Origin: Cucumis sativus
Lineage: Eukaryota > Streptophyta > Magnoliopsida > Cucurbitales > Cucurbitaceae
Reading direction: 5' to 3'
Length of the DNA stretch: 64,000 nucleotides
NCBI RefSeq assembly: GCF_000004075.3
Contig: NC_026657.2
Location: 28,986,408 to 29,050,407, forward strand
Below the pieces are notes generated by a model, which saw nothing but the letters and a program-made list of their open reading frames with translations, searched no databases and was not told the origin of the DNA. The position numbers and the translations under genes were made by a program. Of the stretch, positions 1 to 11,475 are shown one piece after another (position 1 is the stretch's first letter; each line of letters begins with the position of its first letter).

Positions 1-2694
1 GAGGGATGTATCCTATAGAACCCTTGAGCGCAAGTGACATGGTTTGACTAAAGGATATTTGATCATTTGATTCTTCCAACATGAATCTAGCTAACCCAAA
101 GTCTCCAACATGAGCTACCATATCTCGTCAAGCAATATATTGCTTGGCTTTATATCACAATGAATGATTGGAGTCTCACAATGAGTGTGGAGATAGTCTA
201 GTCCACATGCAATATCAATTGCAATGTTCAATCTCTGGATGAGACTCAACCGTCTTAGATTGGTCCCTTGATTTTTTGGATGAAGCCAACAATCAAGATT
301 TCCATTGGACATGAAATTAAAAACTAGAGCTTTAAATTCGTTGCCTTGTCCATCAATACTTGAGCAAGAAGTTATGATCTTGAGGAGATTTCGATGTCGT
401 ATGTTTGAGAGAGCATTACATTCATCAACAAAACTCTTCGAAGCACCTTGTTGTTGGAGATTTAATACCTTAACAGCAACCACAGACCCATCATTTGAAA
501 GAACACCTTTATACACAGAGCCAAAACTACCAGAACCAATCAAATTTTCCGTTGAGAATCCACTCGTTGATTTACTAAGTTCCAAGTAAGAAATCTGTGG
601 TATAAACTCTTTTGCAGAAAGTGAATTAGTAGTTGAAGCATCCTTCCTTGACTTCCTCAGCACAAAACACACCAAAATGAAGACCACCAAAATACCAACA
701 AAGGTGATTACAATTGCCATGGGGATTAACACTCTTGATTTTAGAAACTGCTTATTAGACAAACGTGTTTGGTTAGATGTGCACAAAGGTAAATGTAATT
801 CATGTAAACCACCACATAGATTATTATTTCCAATGATAGAAAACATGGTAGAATTGGAAAAAACTCCTTCTATAGGCACTTTTCCCTCAAAGTTATTGTA
901 CGATAAATCGACAGACACGAGGAAAAGAAGTTTGCTAAGAAATTGGGGAATTGGCCCTGATAAGTTGTTGCTTGATAAATTTAGTTTTTTTAAGCTTTTT
1001 AGAGCTTCTAAAGATTGAGGAATTGTTCCTCCAAACTTGTTACCCCCAAGATACAATCGTTCCATGTTAGTACATTTATCGAGATTGTTAGGAATATCAC
1101 CAAATAGTTTGTTCTCCGACACATCTAGTTCTAATAGACCAAGTAGGCCATCCACTTCATTTGGCAGTGAACCAGTAAACGAGTTATGATCTAAGGCCAA
1201 AGTGATTGAAAGAGAAGGAAGAGCAAAGATTTCCTTTGGTATGGTACCGTTTAGGTTGTTACTAGATAGCTTAAGACTTGTGAGGCTTTTACATTGTCCC
1301 AAGCTTGTTGGTATACTTCCGTCAAGTTGGTTATGGCTCATGTGGAGCTTGGTGAGGGAAGATAAGTTACCAATGGAGTAAGGGATTGGTCCAGTAAATT
1401 CATTTTCATACAAATACAAAAGCACCAAGTTTTTAAGATTCCCTATATTGGGAGGGATACTACCATTCATAATGTTTCCTTCCACTCCAAAACCTTGCAA
1501 GTTAATCAAGTTTGTAGTCCCTGAAGGAATGCTTCCGCTTAACATATTATAACCCAAGGATAGCGCTGTTAGCTGGTTTGAAAGGTTGGCAATGGATGAA
1601 GGCAATACTCCTCCAAAATGGTTCGTATCTAGACCCAAAGCCCTTAGCCGAGTACAATTAACCAAGGAATTAATAAAATTTAAGTCACCAGCTTCCCCAC
1701 TTCCAAGACTATTTTCTCCAAGATTTAGACGCTCCAAGTTTCTCAAGTTCCCCATGTCATCAGGTAGCGTTCCAACAAGATTGTTATCAAAAAAATCTAT
1801 GATTTGAAGGCTAACGATATTAGCTAGGGAATTTGGAATTGGCCCATGAAAATTATTACCTGAACACCCAAAGACCTGAAGATTGGGCAGAGAAAGTCCG
1901 ATATCTGGTGGTAGAGTTCCTTTGAATTGATTGTAACCAAGAGACAAGTAAGTCAGAGACGATATATTACAAATTGAAGGCCACGACGCACCTGTTAAAT
2001 TATTGCCAGCGACTTGGAAGAATCTCAATTCAGATAGGCGCCCTATTTCACTAGGAATGCTGCCTTGAAAATTGTTCCGCATCAATGACATACTCAATAA
2101 CGAAGAAAAATTTCCTATCCAGGATGGGAAACTTCCAGTTAGACTGTTAGCCGCAAAACCAATAAGTTTCAAATTGGTTAACGTGAAAAACTGCTGTGGA
2201 ATCTGACCAACAAGGCCATTGCCACCTAAAACCAGACTAACAAGTTTTGTGCAATGACTTATATTTGCCGGAATCTCGCCGCTGAAGTTATTCTGGGACA
2301 AATTGAGATGGCGTAATTGTAGTAGTCGACCAAATTCTTGGGGAATTATTCCATGGAAGTTGTTGTCGTCCAATCTGATTACAGTGAGATAAGTAAGATT
2401 CCCCAAAGAAGGAGGTATTGACCCAGTTAGCTTTCGAGCTTCCAAGCTTAAACCCACAACTCTTCCATTGGTGTAATTGCAAGCAACACCAATCCAGTCA
2501 CAAAAATGTGTGGAGTCGTTCCAAGAACTCATGATTTTGAGTGGGTCGATGTGTACTCTGGCTTTCAAGTCAAGCAGAGCTAAGCGATCTGATTCATTTT
2601 CAAAAGTGAGCATACTTGCAAAATCTAAGGTGAGAGATAACAAAAAAATATTATAGAGCATTATCTTCTTGGTATTGCAGAAAGTGTGCCCCAT
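1..2694 (-). pseudogene. LRR-XII receptor-like kinase, 5' exon, frameshifted and cut by window edge
   Basis: An EFR/FLS2-like receptor kinase reads leftward from an ATG at 2694. The longer open frame upstream of it has no ATG. The protein has a signal peptide, an LRRNT cap (SWNDSTHFCDWIGVAC), about twenty plant-type LRRs, a membrane segment at about residues 653-675 (DNA 660-735), and a kinase with the G-loop GSGSFGSVYKG and catalytic loop HCDIKPSN. The Cys before the catalytic Asp makes it a non-RD kinase, as in pattern-recognition LRR-XII receptors. Against the intact neighbour at 7450-10637, one base is missing at about 120-130 (LLDD-DMVAHVGDFG in the neighbour), which gives a stop at 115-117. 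The old frame continues past it: AHVGDFGLARF and GSIGYIP are readable down to base 1. The second exon lies outside the window. As read, the product keeps the ectodomain but loses the DFG loop and C-lobe. It is either a recent pseudogene or a sequencing error. Confidence 0.85.
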
Positions 2695-2802
2695 TCTTGA
2701 AATTATGCATGATTTGTGTTGAAGCGAACCCCATATTAATATGACGTTTGATTCATTGATGCTAACTTCAATATCAACACCTCTCCTGTGAATAGTGTGC
2801 AA

Positions 2803-3590
2803 TGGGCCCTTTTTGTATTAGCAGTTGGTAGGCCATGACGGCTTTAAGACTCCAATTATTTCATAGTCAAAAAGTTGTGTTTGTACTGTTGCTTAAATTT
2901 TTTAAAATCAAACCCCACTTGATGAACTATATAAAAAAATAGTATAATAGAATAAATCAGCTCTTTAAATTTTAAAAATGCACTTTATATACCAAACTTT
3001 AGTAAACTTTGGTTGAATAAAAGGGCTGCGGACTTTTCATTAGGTGTGTTAAAAAAGGACGATGACCGGGGGCCGTGGACTTTTCATTAGGTGTGTTCAA
3101 AAAGGACGATGACTGGAGAAAATCTATTAATCCAACTTGACTCAACACGTTAAGTTGAATTATCAAATCATTTGAGTTTGGTTGGATTTAAATAAATATT
3201 TTATATAAAAAAATGTGATATATTTCGTGAACTTTAAGGGGTGATTGGCTAACTTGACTCAAAGAATTTTGAAAGAGAACTGAGACTCTTTGTTTGGCTT
3301 AAAAAGTTCACAAACACTCGCAACTAAAAAAATATCAATTGTCAAGGAAAATTTTATCCATCCTTTGGTTCAATAATGACCAAGTTGATTTGCAACTTGG
3401 TTGACGTGTCCGTGAACAACTTGCAAGCATGGCATCTTAGAAAAGAAAAATATGTAACCTCTGTTTTCCAAAGAAATATACAAAGGTATAGTAAAGTCCT
3501 ATAAAAATAAACTAATGTGATTATTTAATAATACGTCAAAATGTTCTCTATCTATACAAGTCAAATCATTATTTTAACGAAATAAGGATC
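2803..3590. other. Intergenic, AT-rich, between two receptor-kinase copies
   Basis: No coding sequence is visible. The stretch is AT-rich and holds a short tandem duplication (listed separately). The degraded kinase copy begins abruptly at about 3592, where similarity to the neighbours stops within the G-loop region. Confidence 0.6.
3030..3115. repeat. Tandem duplication, 47-bp period, two copies
   Basis: The segment beginning GGACTTTTCATTAGGTGTGT occurs at 3030 and again at 3077. Both copies run on into AAAAAGGACGATGAC with one mismatch. This is a simple local duplication with no evident function. Confidence 0.85.
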
Positions 3591-3591
3591 C

Positions 3592-5418
3592 AAAACACAG
3601 AGCCAAAACTACTAGAACCAATCAAATTTTTCGTAGAGAATCCGTCAGTTGATTTACTAACCTCGAAGTAAGAAATTTGTGGTAGAAACTATTTTGCAGA
3701 AGAAGAGTTAGTAGTTGAAGCATCCCTACTTGATTTCCTAAGCACAAAACACACCAAAATGATGATCACTAAAATTCCAACAAAAGTGATTACAATTGCC
3801 ATGGGGATTAACACTTTGGACAAACGTGTTTGGTTAGATGTTCACGGAGGTAAACATAATTCATGTAAACCACCACATAGATTATTATTTCTAAGGATAG
3901 AAAACATGGCCAAGTTGGAAAAAAACTCCTTCAGACACATTCCCCTCAAAGTTATTATAAGATTGATCAATATACTTGAGTATTTGAAACTTGTCGAGAA
4001 ATCGTGGTGTACTTCCAGAAAGGTTGGTTGCCAGAGAGATTCAATTCTTTTAAGCCTTTCAAAGCTTCCAAAGATTGAGGAATTGTTCCCTTGAACTGGT
4101 TACCTCCAAGATGCAAGCATACCATGCTTGTACATTTACCAAGCTTGATAGGAATATCACCTGATAATTTACTATTCGATAGATCCAAATCTGCAAAATT
4201 AACTAGCTCACCGACTTAAGATGGCAAATGACCATTAAGTAAGTTATGGCGCAAGCCCACATAAATGGAAAGAGATGGGAGACCGAGAACTTCCTTTGGT
4301 ATGTTGCCACTTAGGTTGTTATGATATAGGATCAGCAATTGCAAGCTTTTGCATTGTCCTAAACTTGGCGGTATACTTCCTGAAAGTAAGTTATAGCTAA
4401 TGGCGAGCTTGTTGAGTGAAGATAAGTTACCAATGGATGATGGAACTGGCCCTGTCAATTGGTTGCCATGAAACGATACCTCCACCAAGTTACGAAGATT
4501 TCCAAAATAGGAAGGAGTCTACCATTCAAATAATAACTATAATCTCCAACAAGAACTTGCAAGTTAATCAAGTTTTCAATCCCAACAGGAATCCTTCCAC
4601 TTAACATATTTTCACCGAAGTGTAGATATATGAGTTGGGTTGAAAGATTGGCAATGGATGAAGGCAACATCCCACCAAAGCGATTCCTGGAAAAATCCAA
4701 AGTCTGTAGACGAGTACAATTAAGTCAAGGAATCTTTCCTTGAAATTGGTTATATGGAAAATCCAACTCAACTATGGAGATGGGTTAACTCCAGTCAGGT
4801 GGTTGTGTCGAAACTTTAATTGTTTCAACTTGGTCAATATGAAGAATTGGTGTGGAATTTAATCTACAAGCTCATCATTGTAACTAATATCTAGAAAAAC
4901 AAGTTCAGTGCAATGACTCATATTACTTGGAATCTCACCACTGAAATAATTGAAGGACAAGTTGAGATATCGCAATTGTTGTAGCTGACCAAACTCCTGT
5001 GGAATTGAACCATGAAAATGATTTTCTCCCAAACTGATGGTCTTGAGATAAGTGAGATTTCCCAGTGAAGGTGGTATGAGACCAAACAATTTTCGAGCTT
5101 CTAAGCGCAAAGCCACTACTCTTTTCATAGTAGTATTACAAGTAACACCAACCCAATCACAAAAATGCGTGGAACCATTCCAAGTGGGTCGTTCAGTACT
5201 TTACTTTTCAAATCAAGCAGAGCCAAGTGATCTGATTCGTCTCCAGTAGTGATTGTACTTTCCACGGCTAAGATGGTAGAAATAAATAAGATACAATAGA
5301 AATATATAAGTTGCATCTTCATGGTAATGCAGCAATCTTGCCTCCTCTGTTGAGAAATTATACTAAGATTTGCGAACAATGAAACCTTGAACTCGCTATG
5401 GTAAAGCTCATAGAGCAT
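3592..5418 (-). pseudogene. Degraded LRR-XII receptor-like kinase copy
   Basis: Pieces of the same gene as the two flanking copies appear in order on the minus strand. First comes an N-terminal signal peptide with DESDHLALLDLKSKVLNDPL (about 5418-5180), then a frameshift just before the LRRNT Trp, then KRVVALRLEARKL and several LRRs (5128-4859). More frame breaks and an internal loss of LRRs follow, with further LRR blocks at 4700-4455, 4488-4216 and 4188-3967. A membrane-segment region lies at about 3830-3730, and a kinase start matching the G-loop is visible at about 3660-3595. Similarity ends there: most of the kinase and exon 2 are gone. At least three frameshifts and two deletions rule out a working receptor. 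It is older than the copy at 1-2694, which has only one break. Confidence 0.9.
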
Positions 5419-7449
5419 ATAAGGTTCCCACTTTCCTTGTGAATTTGGTTTCTCGTAACTAAATTTTATGTAAAAGTATTTTATTATTTGTATTTTAAGT
5501 TATTGAAAAATTAGGGTTGACAGTAGCAAAAATTTAATATAATTATAGTTGATGATCGTTTTAGAAATAATAATTAAAGATCCAGCACCATTTTAAAAAA
5601 TTGTTGATAAACTTATATGATTGATAGTAGATTTCTATTGTCGACAAGATTTGTTTATATTTGTAAATTTTTTAAAATGTTGTTATATACTTAATTATTT
5701 TGAATTTAATTTTTAACCAATGTCCAATGCCCACCAACAGTTTGATTTCCTTTTATTTAAATTCATATATACAAACTAGTCTCAAAGTTAAAGATTTAAA
5801 CTAATATAATTATTCATTCATGTTCTAAATTAATTCAACTTCTATAATTTAAAATGTACGAGAACAAAAAAGGTATCTCGTTTGAACTATCACCCCATTT
5901 ATATTAAATATACATACATTTTCTTAGGTTCAGTTTTCCTTCGGGAAGAAAATCAACCTTTTTCAACTACTTTTTTATGAAAAAACTTCAAACTCTGATT
6001 TTTGACTCGTGTGTTTAAGTTGATGTAGTGCACTCAATGGTTAATAACTAATATATATATATATATATGGATCAATGCTGTTTGGAAAGGTATAAACTTC
6101 TTTTTATGAGATCTCTCAAAATATTATGTGAATTGCATTAAAAATTTATGAGCAGTAAAAGATTCATTAGGGATTTTTTTTTCTTATTTTATGAATGTCT
6201 ATTACTCTATATTTTTTATAACACAAGAAACGAGATATATTGACTAGAAAAATAACTATATTTTTTAAACTTTTTTCAGAAAAAGAAAACAAAAATAAAA
6301 ATACTCATAAGAGATGTGCATAAATCATTTCAAGAATTCAAGATTTTGAGTGGGTGGATGAATACTCTATATTTCAAGTCAAGTAGAGTGAAGTGGTCTA
6401 ATTCATTGTGAGTGTACTTACAGCTTCAAAGATATATATGATAGAAATTTATATGCATAAAAAATCAATTATACTTAACTAAAGCAAATTTTTTAAATAA
6501 AAAAAAATAAGAAGCTCTAATTTTTCTTTTCTCGTGATGAAAAAAATAACATTAAAAATTAGAAAAATAAAAACCGGAGACTTGACGAAACAATCAGCAC
6601 ACACAAGGAACAAACATAATCCTAAACTTTGGAAGTATCAAGATAAATAAAACATACACAAAAACTTTATTATCTAACTCTAGAAGATTCACATACAAAA
6701 TAAATACTACTATTGCAAATCATAATCTCATCATCGAAGTCATTGTAGATTCACATAAAAAATAAAATTTATCCATCTCTCATGATATATAATGTGTATA
6801 AACCTCTGATATGAATTGTGAATTTTATTCATCGTCATTCAAGTTCCCACTACCTTTGCAACCAAAGTCCCAACCCGTCTCTCAACCATTAGAGTGACTT
6901 TGATAATAAAACTATTGCAAGTCCAAATCTCAAGAATATTGGATGGATGCAATCCTACTCTATATCATCTAGGAGTTTCTCAAAGCAACTTATGGGGTGT
7001 TTCAATACGTGAGCATGATAGATAAAACATCAATAAGAACTATACATATATCTCAAATTAATTCCAACCCAGCACAATGTGTTATTACTGCAATATTTCA
7101 GGATATTAACATAAAGATGTTATGAAGATTTCTTTTTTGTTTTATACAACTCAAACAAGCAGTACTTTTTATTCTTTAGTTAGACAGAGTAATGTTTCTT
7201 CATACCTCATCACTTGAACAAACTGATTTTTTTTAGATGAAACAACATACTTTACTTTAATTCCTCCAAGATTTATTCGCACTTTGATGCGTCAAGATGT
7301 AACCAAAATGGTTAGGCAATACCTGCAGAAAAATAATTTGGAAAACAGATCAGGAAGGAAACTCATAGATGGGACCAAATCCTCATAACCAAGTAAACAA
7401 ACCTGTAAGTTGTTGAAATTTTTGTTGGACAACGTTATCTTCCCTTCTT
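5419..7449. other. Intergenic, AT-rich, with one receptor-kinase relic and a partial TIR element
   Basis: No complete gene is seen. Contents are a half-copy of a dispersed TIR element (about 5605-5702, ending GCTATATAC-like then TTAATTATT), an (AT)n run at about 6050-6068, a relic of a receptor-kinase start at 6322-6412, and the 3' flank of the intact kinase gene (about 7170-7449). That flank is duplicated at about 13.5 kb. Confidence 0.6.
6322..6412 (-). pseudogene. Short relic of a receptor-kinase N-terminus
   Basis: About 90 bases match the region coding for LDLK..V..DPLKIMSSWND in the intact neighbour. The plus-strand words ATTTTGAGTGGGT and TTTCAAGTCAAGTAGAG are shared with copies at about 2530-2580 and 10465-10510. 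Nothing else of the gene is recognisable on either side. It marks a further lost member of the tandem cluster. Confidence 0.7.
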
Positions 7450-10400
7450 CTACTCGTGGTAGGAGCATTTAATTGTTTGCAACTTTTTAACAACTACATT
7501 CATGGGCATCCTCTCTCTAGGTGTTGTTGAGGAGCATGACAGGCCGATTCTCATTATTGAGACTAAATATTCTTCCATCCTTCTTTGCCCAACTCCGCTC
7601 TGATCTTCCTCACTCATTATTGCTATGGTTTGTATTTTTTTTTCATTCTCTGCTTCCTGTTGGCATGTCTCTTCAGATAGCAAAGAATGATCAACTATGT
7701 CCAAGACACCATGAGGCAATGCCATTGCTGTGAATAGATGAATATCCACACCATCGCTAAACAAGCTGTCAGTGGGTCTTTTCCCAGTAAACATCTCCAA
7801 TAGTAGAATTCCATAGCTGAAGATATCCCCTTCGATGGAAATGTTGCCACCAGTTCCATACTCTACACAATTGATCATTCACTTGTTATTTTGGTTAAAA
7901 ATCGTATCTAACATCTACTAAAGAGTGAACAGAAGAATTTACCTGGAGGAATATATCCAATAGAACCCTTGAGCGCAATCGACATAGTTTGTCTAGAAAC
8001 AGAATGATTTGATCCTTCAAGGATGAATCTAGCTAACCCGAAGTCCCCAACATGGGCTACCATATCATCATCCAACAACACATTGCTAGGCTTTAGATCG
8101 CAATGAACGATGGGAGTTTCACAATGATTATGGAGGTAATCTAATGCATTGGCAACATCAATAGCAATATCCAATCTTTGGATAAAGCTCAATTTTCTTT
8201 TGTTCTTCTCGACATGTGTAGGGTGAAGCCAACTATCCAGGTTTCCGTTGGACATGAAATCAAATACTATAGCTTTGAACTCATTACCTTCTTCATCTGT
8301 ACTTGAGCATGAAGTTATGATCTTAAGGAGATTTCGATGTCGTATGTTTGTGAGTGTTGAGCATTCATCAACAAAGCTCTTGGAAGCACCATGTTGTTGA
8401 AGGTTAATAACCTTAACAGCAACAACTGGTTTATTATTCAAAAGAATACCTTTATACACCGAACCAAAACTACCTGAACCAATCAAATTTTCTACTGAAA
8501 ACCCATTTGTCGATCTATTCAACTCTAAGTAAGAAATTTGTGACAGTAAATCCAAAGAGCCAGCAGAAGTTAAAACATTTTTCCTTGACTTCTTCATCAT
8601 AAAAAATACAGATAGGATGCTCAAAGAAATAACTAGGAATGTGAGGGTAGATACTACCGGAATTAACACTTTCGGTGTGAGGAGCTTGTTGGACAAACGT
8701 GTTCTGTTAGATGTGCACGAAGGTAGATGTAATTCCTCCAAACCATCACATAGATTGTTGTTTCCAAGGATGGAAAACATGGTTGAATTGGAAAAGATTC
8801 CTTCTTTGGCCACTTTTCCCTTGAAATTATTATAGGATAGATCAAGAAATTTGAGTGAAAAAAGGTTGCCAAGAAATTGAGGAATTGGTCCAAACAAGTT
8901 GTTACTGTAGAGATTTAGTTCTTCTAGACCTTTCAAATCTTTCAAAGACTCGGGAATTGTTCCTTCAAATTGGTTGCCTCCTAAGTACAAGTGTACCATG
9001 CTAATGCATTTACCAAGGTTGCTAGGAATACCGCCTGATAATTTATTTTGTGATACATCTAACAGTGTTAAACTAACTAAATCTCCCACTTCACGTGGCA
9101 ATGGTCCAGTAAGTGCGTTGTGATTTAAGGCCAAATAGATTGAAAGGGAAGAGAGACTGAGAACTTCCTTTGGTATGGTCCCGCTTAGGTTGTTACCAGA
9201 TAGGTCAAGAACTTGGAGCCTTTTGCATTGTCCCAAGCTTGGTGGTATACTTCCCTCTAGTCTATTATCCTCCATGAAAAGCTTGGTCAATAAAGATAAG
9301 TTACCAATGGAGGATGGAATTGTCCCACTTAACTTGTTATTATTCACATAAAGAGCAGCCAACCTATGAAACTTCCCAATATTTGAAGGGACACTACCAT
9401 TCAGATTGTTACCTTCTACTCCAAGAAGTTGTAAGTTAATCAAGTTATCAATCCCTACAGGAATGCCTCCACTTAACAAATTTCTACCCAAGGTTAATAT
9501 TGTCAGCTGGTTTGAAAGGTTGCTAATAGATAGAGGCAATGTTCCCCCAAAGCGATTCCCAGAAAGACCCAAAACGCTTAGACTAGTACAATTAGTCAAA
9601 GACCTGATTACATTTAAGTCATCGACCTTCCCACTTCCAAGTCTGTTATCATCAAAATTGAATCTCACCAATTCTTTTAAATTCCCCAAGTCATGAGGAA
9701 GAGTTCCAATGAGACTGTTCTCAGCAAAATCTAAAACCTGTAGACCGGAGATATTAGCCAAGGATGTCGGAATAGGCCCTCCAAAATTATTGGCACCACC
9801 AGCAAAGACCTGAAGATTGGGGAGAGTAAATCCAACATCTGGTGGTAGAGTTCCTCGGAGTCGATTTTGAGTCAGAGAAAAGTAAGTAAGAGAAGTTATA
9901 TTATAGATCGATGGCGGCACTGTACCTGTCAAGTAGTTTCCATAAACTGAGAAGAGTTTCAATCTAGATAAGCGTCCTAGTTCACTAGGAATACTTCCTT
10001 GAAAACTGTTCAGTGCAAATGACAAACTAAATAGTGAAGAAAAATTTCCTATCCATGGTGGGATGGTTCCGACCAGATTGTTACCGCCAAACCCAATTCT
10101 TTCCAATTTGCTTAACGTGAAAAATTGATGTGGAATCTGACCAACAAACTCATTACGACTCAGCTCCAAAACAAGAAGCTCAGTACAATGACTTATATTA
10201 CTTGCAATCTCACCATCAAAGTTATTGAATGATAAATTGAGATGGTGTAGAAGTAATAATTTACCAAGCTCTTGGGGAATTGCGCCAAGGAAGTTGTTGT
10301 TGCCCAATCTGATTTCAGTGAGATGAGTAAGATTTCCCAAAGAAGATGGTATTGAACCAGTCAGTTGTCGAGCTTCCAAGTTCAACACCATTACTTTTCT

Positions 10401-10637
10401 AATGGTGGGACTACAAGTAACACCAACCCAATCACAAAAATGGATGGAATCATTCCAAGAGCTCATGATTTTGAGTGGGTCATCGAGTACCCTCCTTTTC
10501 AAATCAAGTAAAACCAAACGATCTGATTCGTTTCCAAAAGTGGACATGTTCCTGAAAGCTGAGTTCCTGGACATCAGAAAGATATAACATAAAAAAGTAT
10601 GAAGAAATCGCTTGGCAATGCAGCAACTGTGCCTCAT
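7450..10637 (-). CDS. LRR-XII receptor-like serine/threonine kinase (EFR/FLS2-like), intact
   Basis: This is the only complete copy in the cluster. Exon 1 is 10637-7943 and exon 2 is 7862-7450, joined across an 80-bp intron (CAG|GTAAAT ... TGTGTAG|AG) that restores GYIPPEYGTGG. The total is 1035 aa, typical of the family. The ATG at 10637 was chosen because the frame upstream has no ATG and a signal peptide follows it. Order: LRRNT cap (SWNDSIHFCDWVGVTC), about twenty LRRs, a membrane segment at about residues 657-680, then a kinase with G-loop GSGSFGSVYKG (about 716), HCDLKPSN, DFGLARF (about 864), PPEYG and GDIFSYGILLLEMFTGKRPT. The catalytic loop is non-RD (HCD). Family knowledge: such receptors sit in the plasma membrane and sense microbial or endogenous peptides through their LRRs, signalling with SERK co-receptors. 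The ligand cannot be told from sequence. Tandem decaying sisters flank it on the left. Confidence 0.93.
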
Positions 10638-10706
10638 CCTGCTGGGAGATACCAGTTCTGAATGAAAAATGACTAATCTATCAGCTTCGTTGCCAGGATA
10701 ACCCAA

Positions 10707-11084
10707 TCAAATTTTCTTTGGAAGCTATCATTTAATGATGGCGGTTGAGTAGTGGACAATCTAACAGGATAAATTTGACATTTCACTCAAGTTTTATGGT
10801 AATTATGATGAAATATAAATATAAATGAATGATTTCATTTAAAGTGGGAAATCTGCTCTCTAAAATATAAAGGAAAAAGAATTATTCTACGTCGTAATTT
10901 TTTAAAAAGAAAAATAACGATTCTTTTTCCAACTCTTCCTATTCTAGTAAGATAATCATCATATCATTCTATTTATTGACAAACAATACGGTGTCCAAAC
11001 TATGAATTGTCAAGTCTCGAACTAGTAGTAAAATCCTTTTTCGATTGCTGAGGAGGTCTCTCGCTAGACAGTCCAGTACGACTT
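10707..11084. other. Upstream region of the intact receptor kinase
   Basis: AT-rich DNA with no coding signal. It should contain the promoter of the minus-strand kinase gene, but I see no clear TATA box at a convincing distance. Confidence 0.4.
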
Positions 11085-11475
11085 TCTTAAATGGTGTTAT
11101 TGACATCAAAATCATTGTTCATGACTCCAATGGTGATGTCTAATTTGCTTTGAAGAGACATTTTTTCATGTCGAATTCTACTCTATTTAACTAAGGTTCT
11201 TGATTTGTTTCATGTCGTCGGGTCGGTACCACTCCACTATGTGTTGAAACAGATTTCCAATTCTTTGGAAGCTTTTGATCAGACAAACCATATTCACCAT
11301 GAGAATCATACTTTTATCGGCTATTCATAATCTTCATATTGTGGTTCTATTCTTGATTTTCTATAACTCGATCACAAGAGTAATTATGTCACTCATACGT
11401 TAGCCACCATGTGGAAGACTTGGTTATTCGACTATGTGGATAGAAGAATATCCTCCTTGAGGTATGTTGCCCTTT
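11085..11475 (+). mobile_element. Relic of a LINE-type RNase H domain
   Basis: The plus strand preserves pieces of the RNase H-like domain found at the end of plant non-LTR retrotransposon ORF2 (RVT_3 family). IIVHDSNGDV near 11115-11140 matches the first-strand region. CVETDFQFFGSF near 11250-11275 matches the 'ESDS' acidic motif. SNYVTHTLATMW near 11380-11415 matches the conserved N-x-V-A-H-x-L-A block. Several stops and frame changes lie between them. No reverse transcriptase is visible upstream, so this is a 5'-truncated, dead fragment. The assignment rests on motif order, not a search. Confidence 0.6.

Noticed and set aside
305..589. Plus-strand open frame opposite the receptor kinase
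   Set aside because: Antisense shadow of the kinase and juxtamembrane coding region; similar shadows appear opposite each kinase copy.
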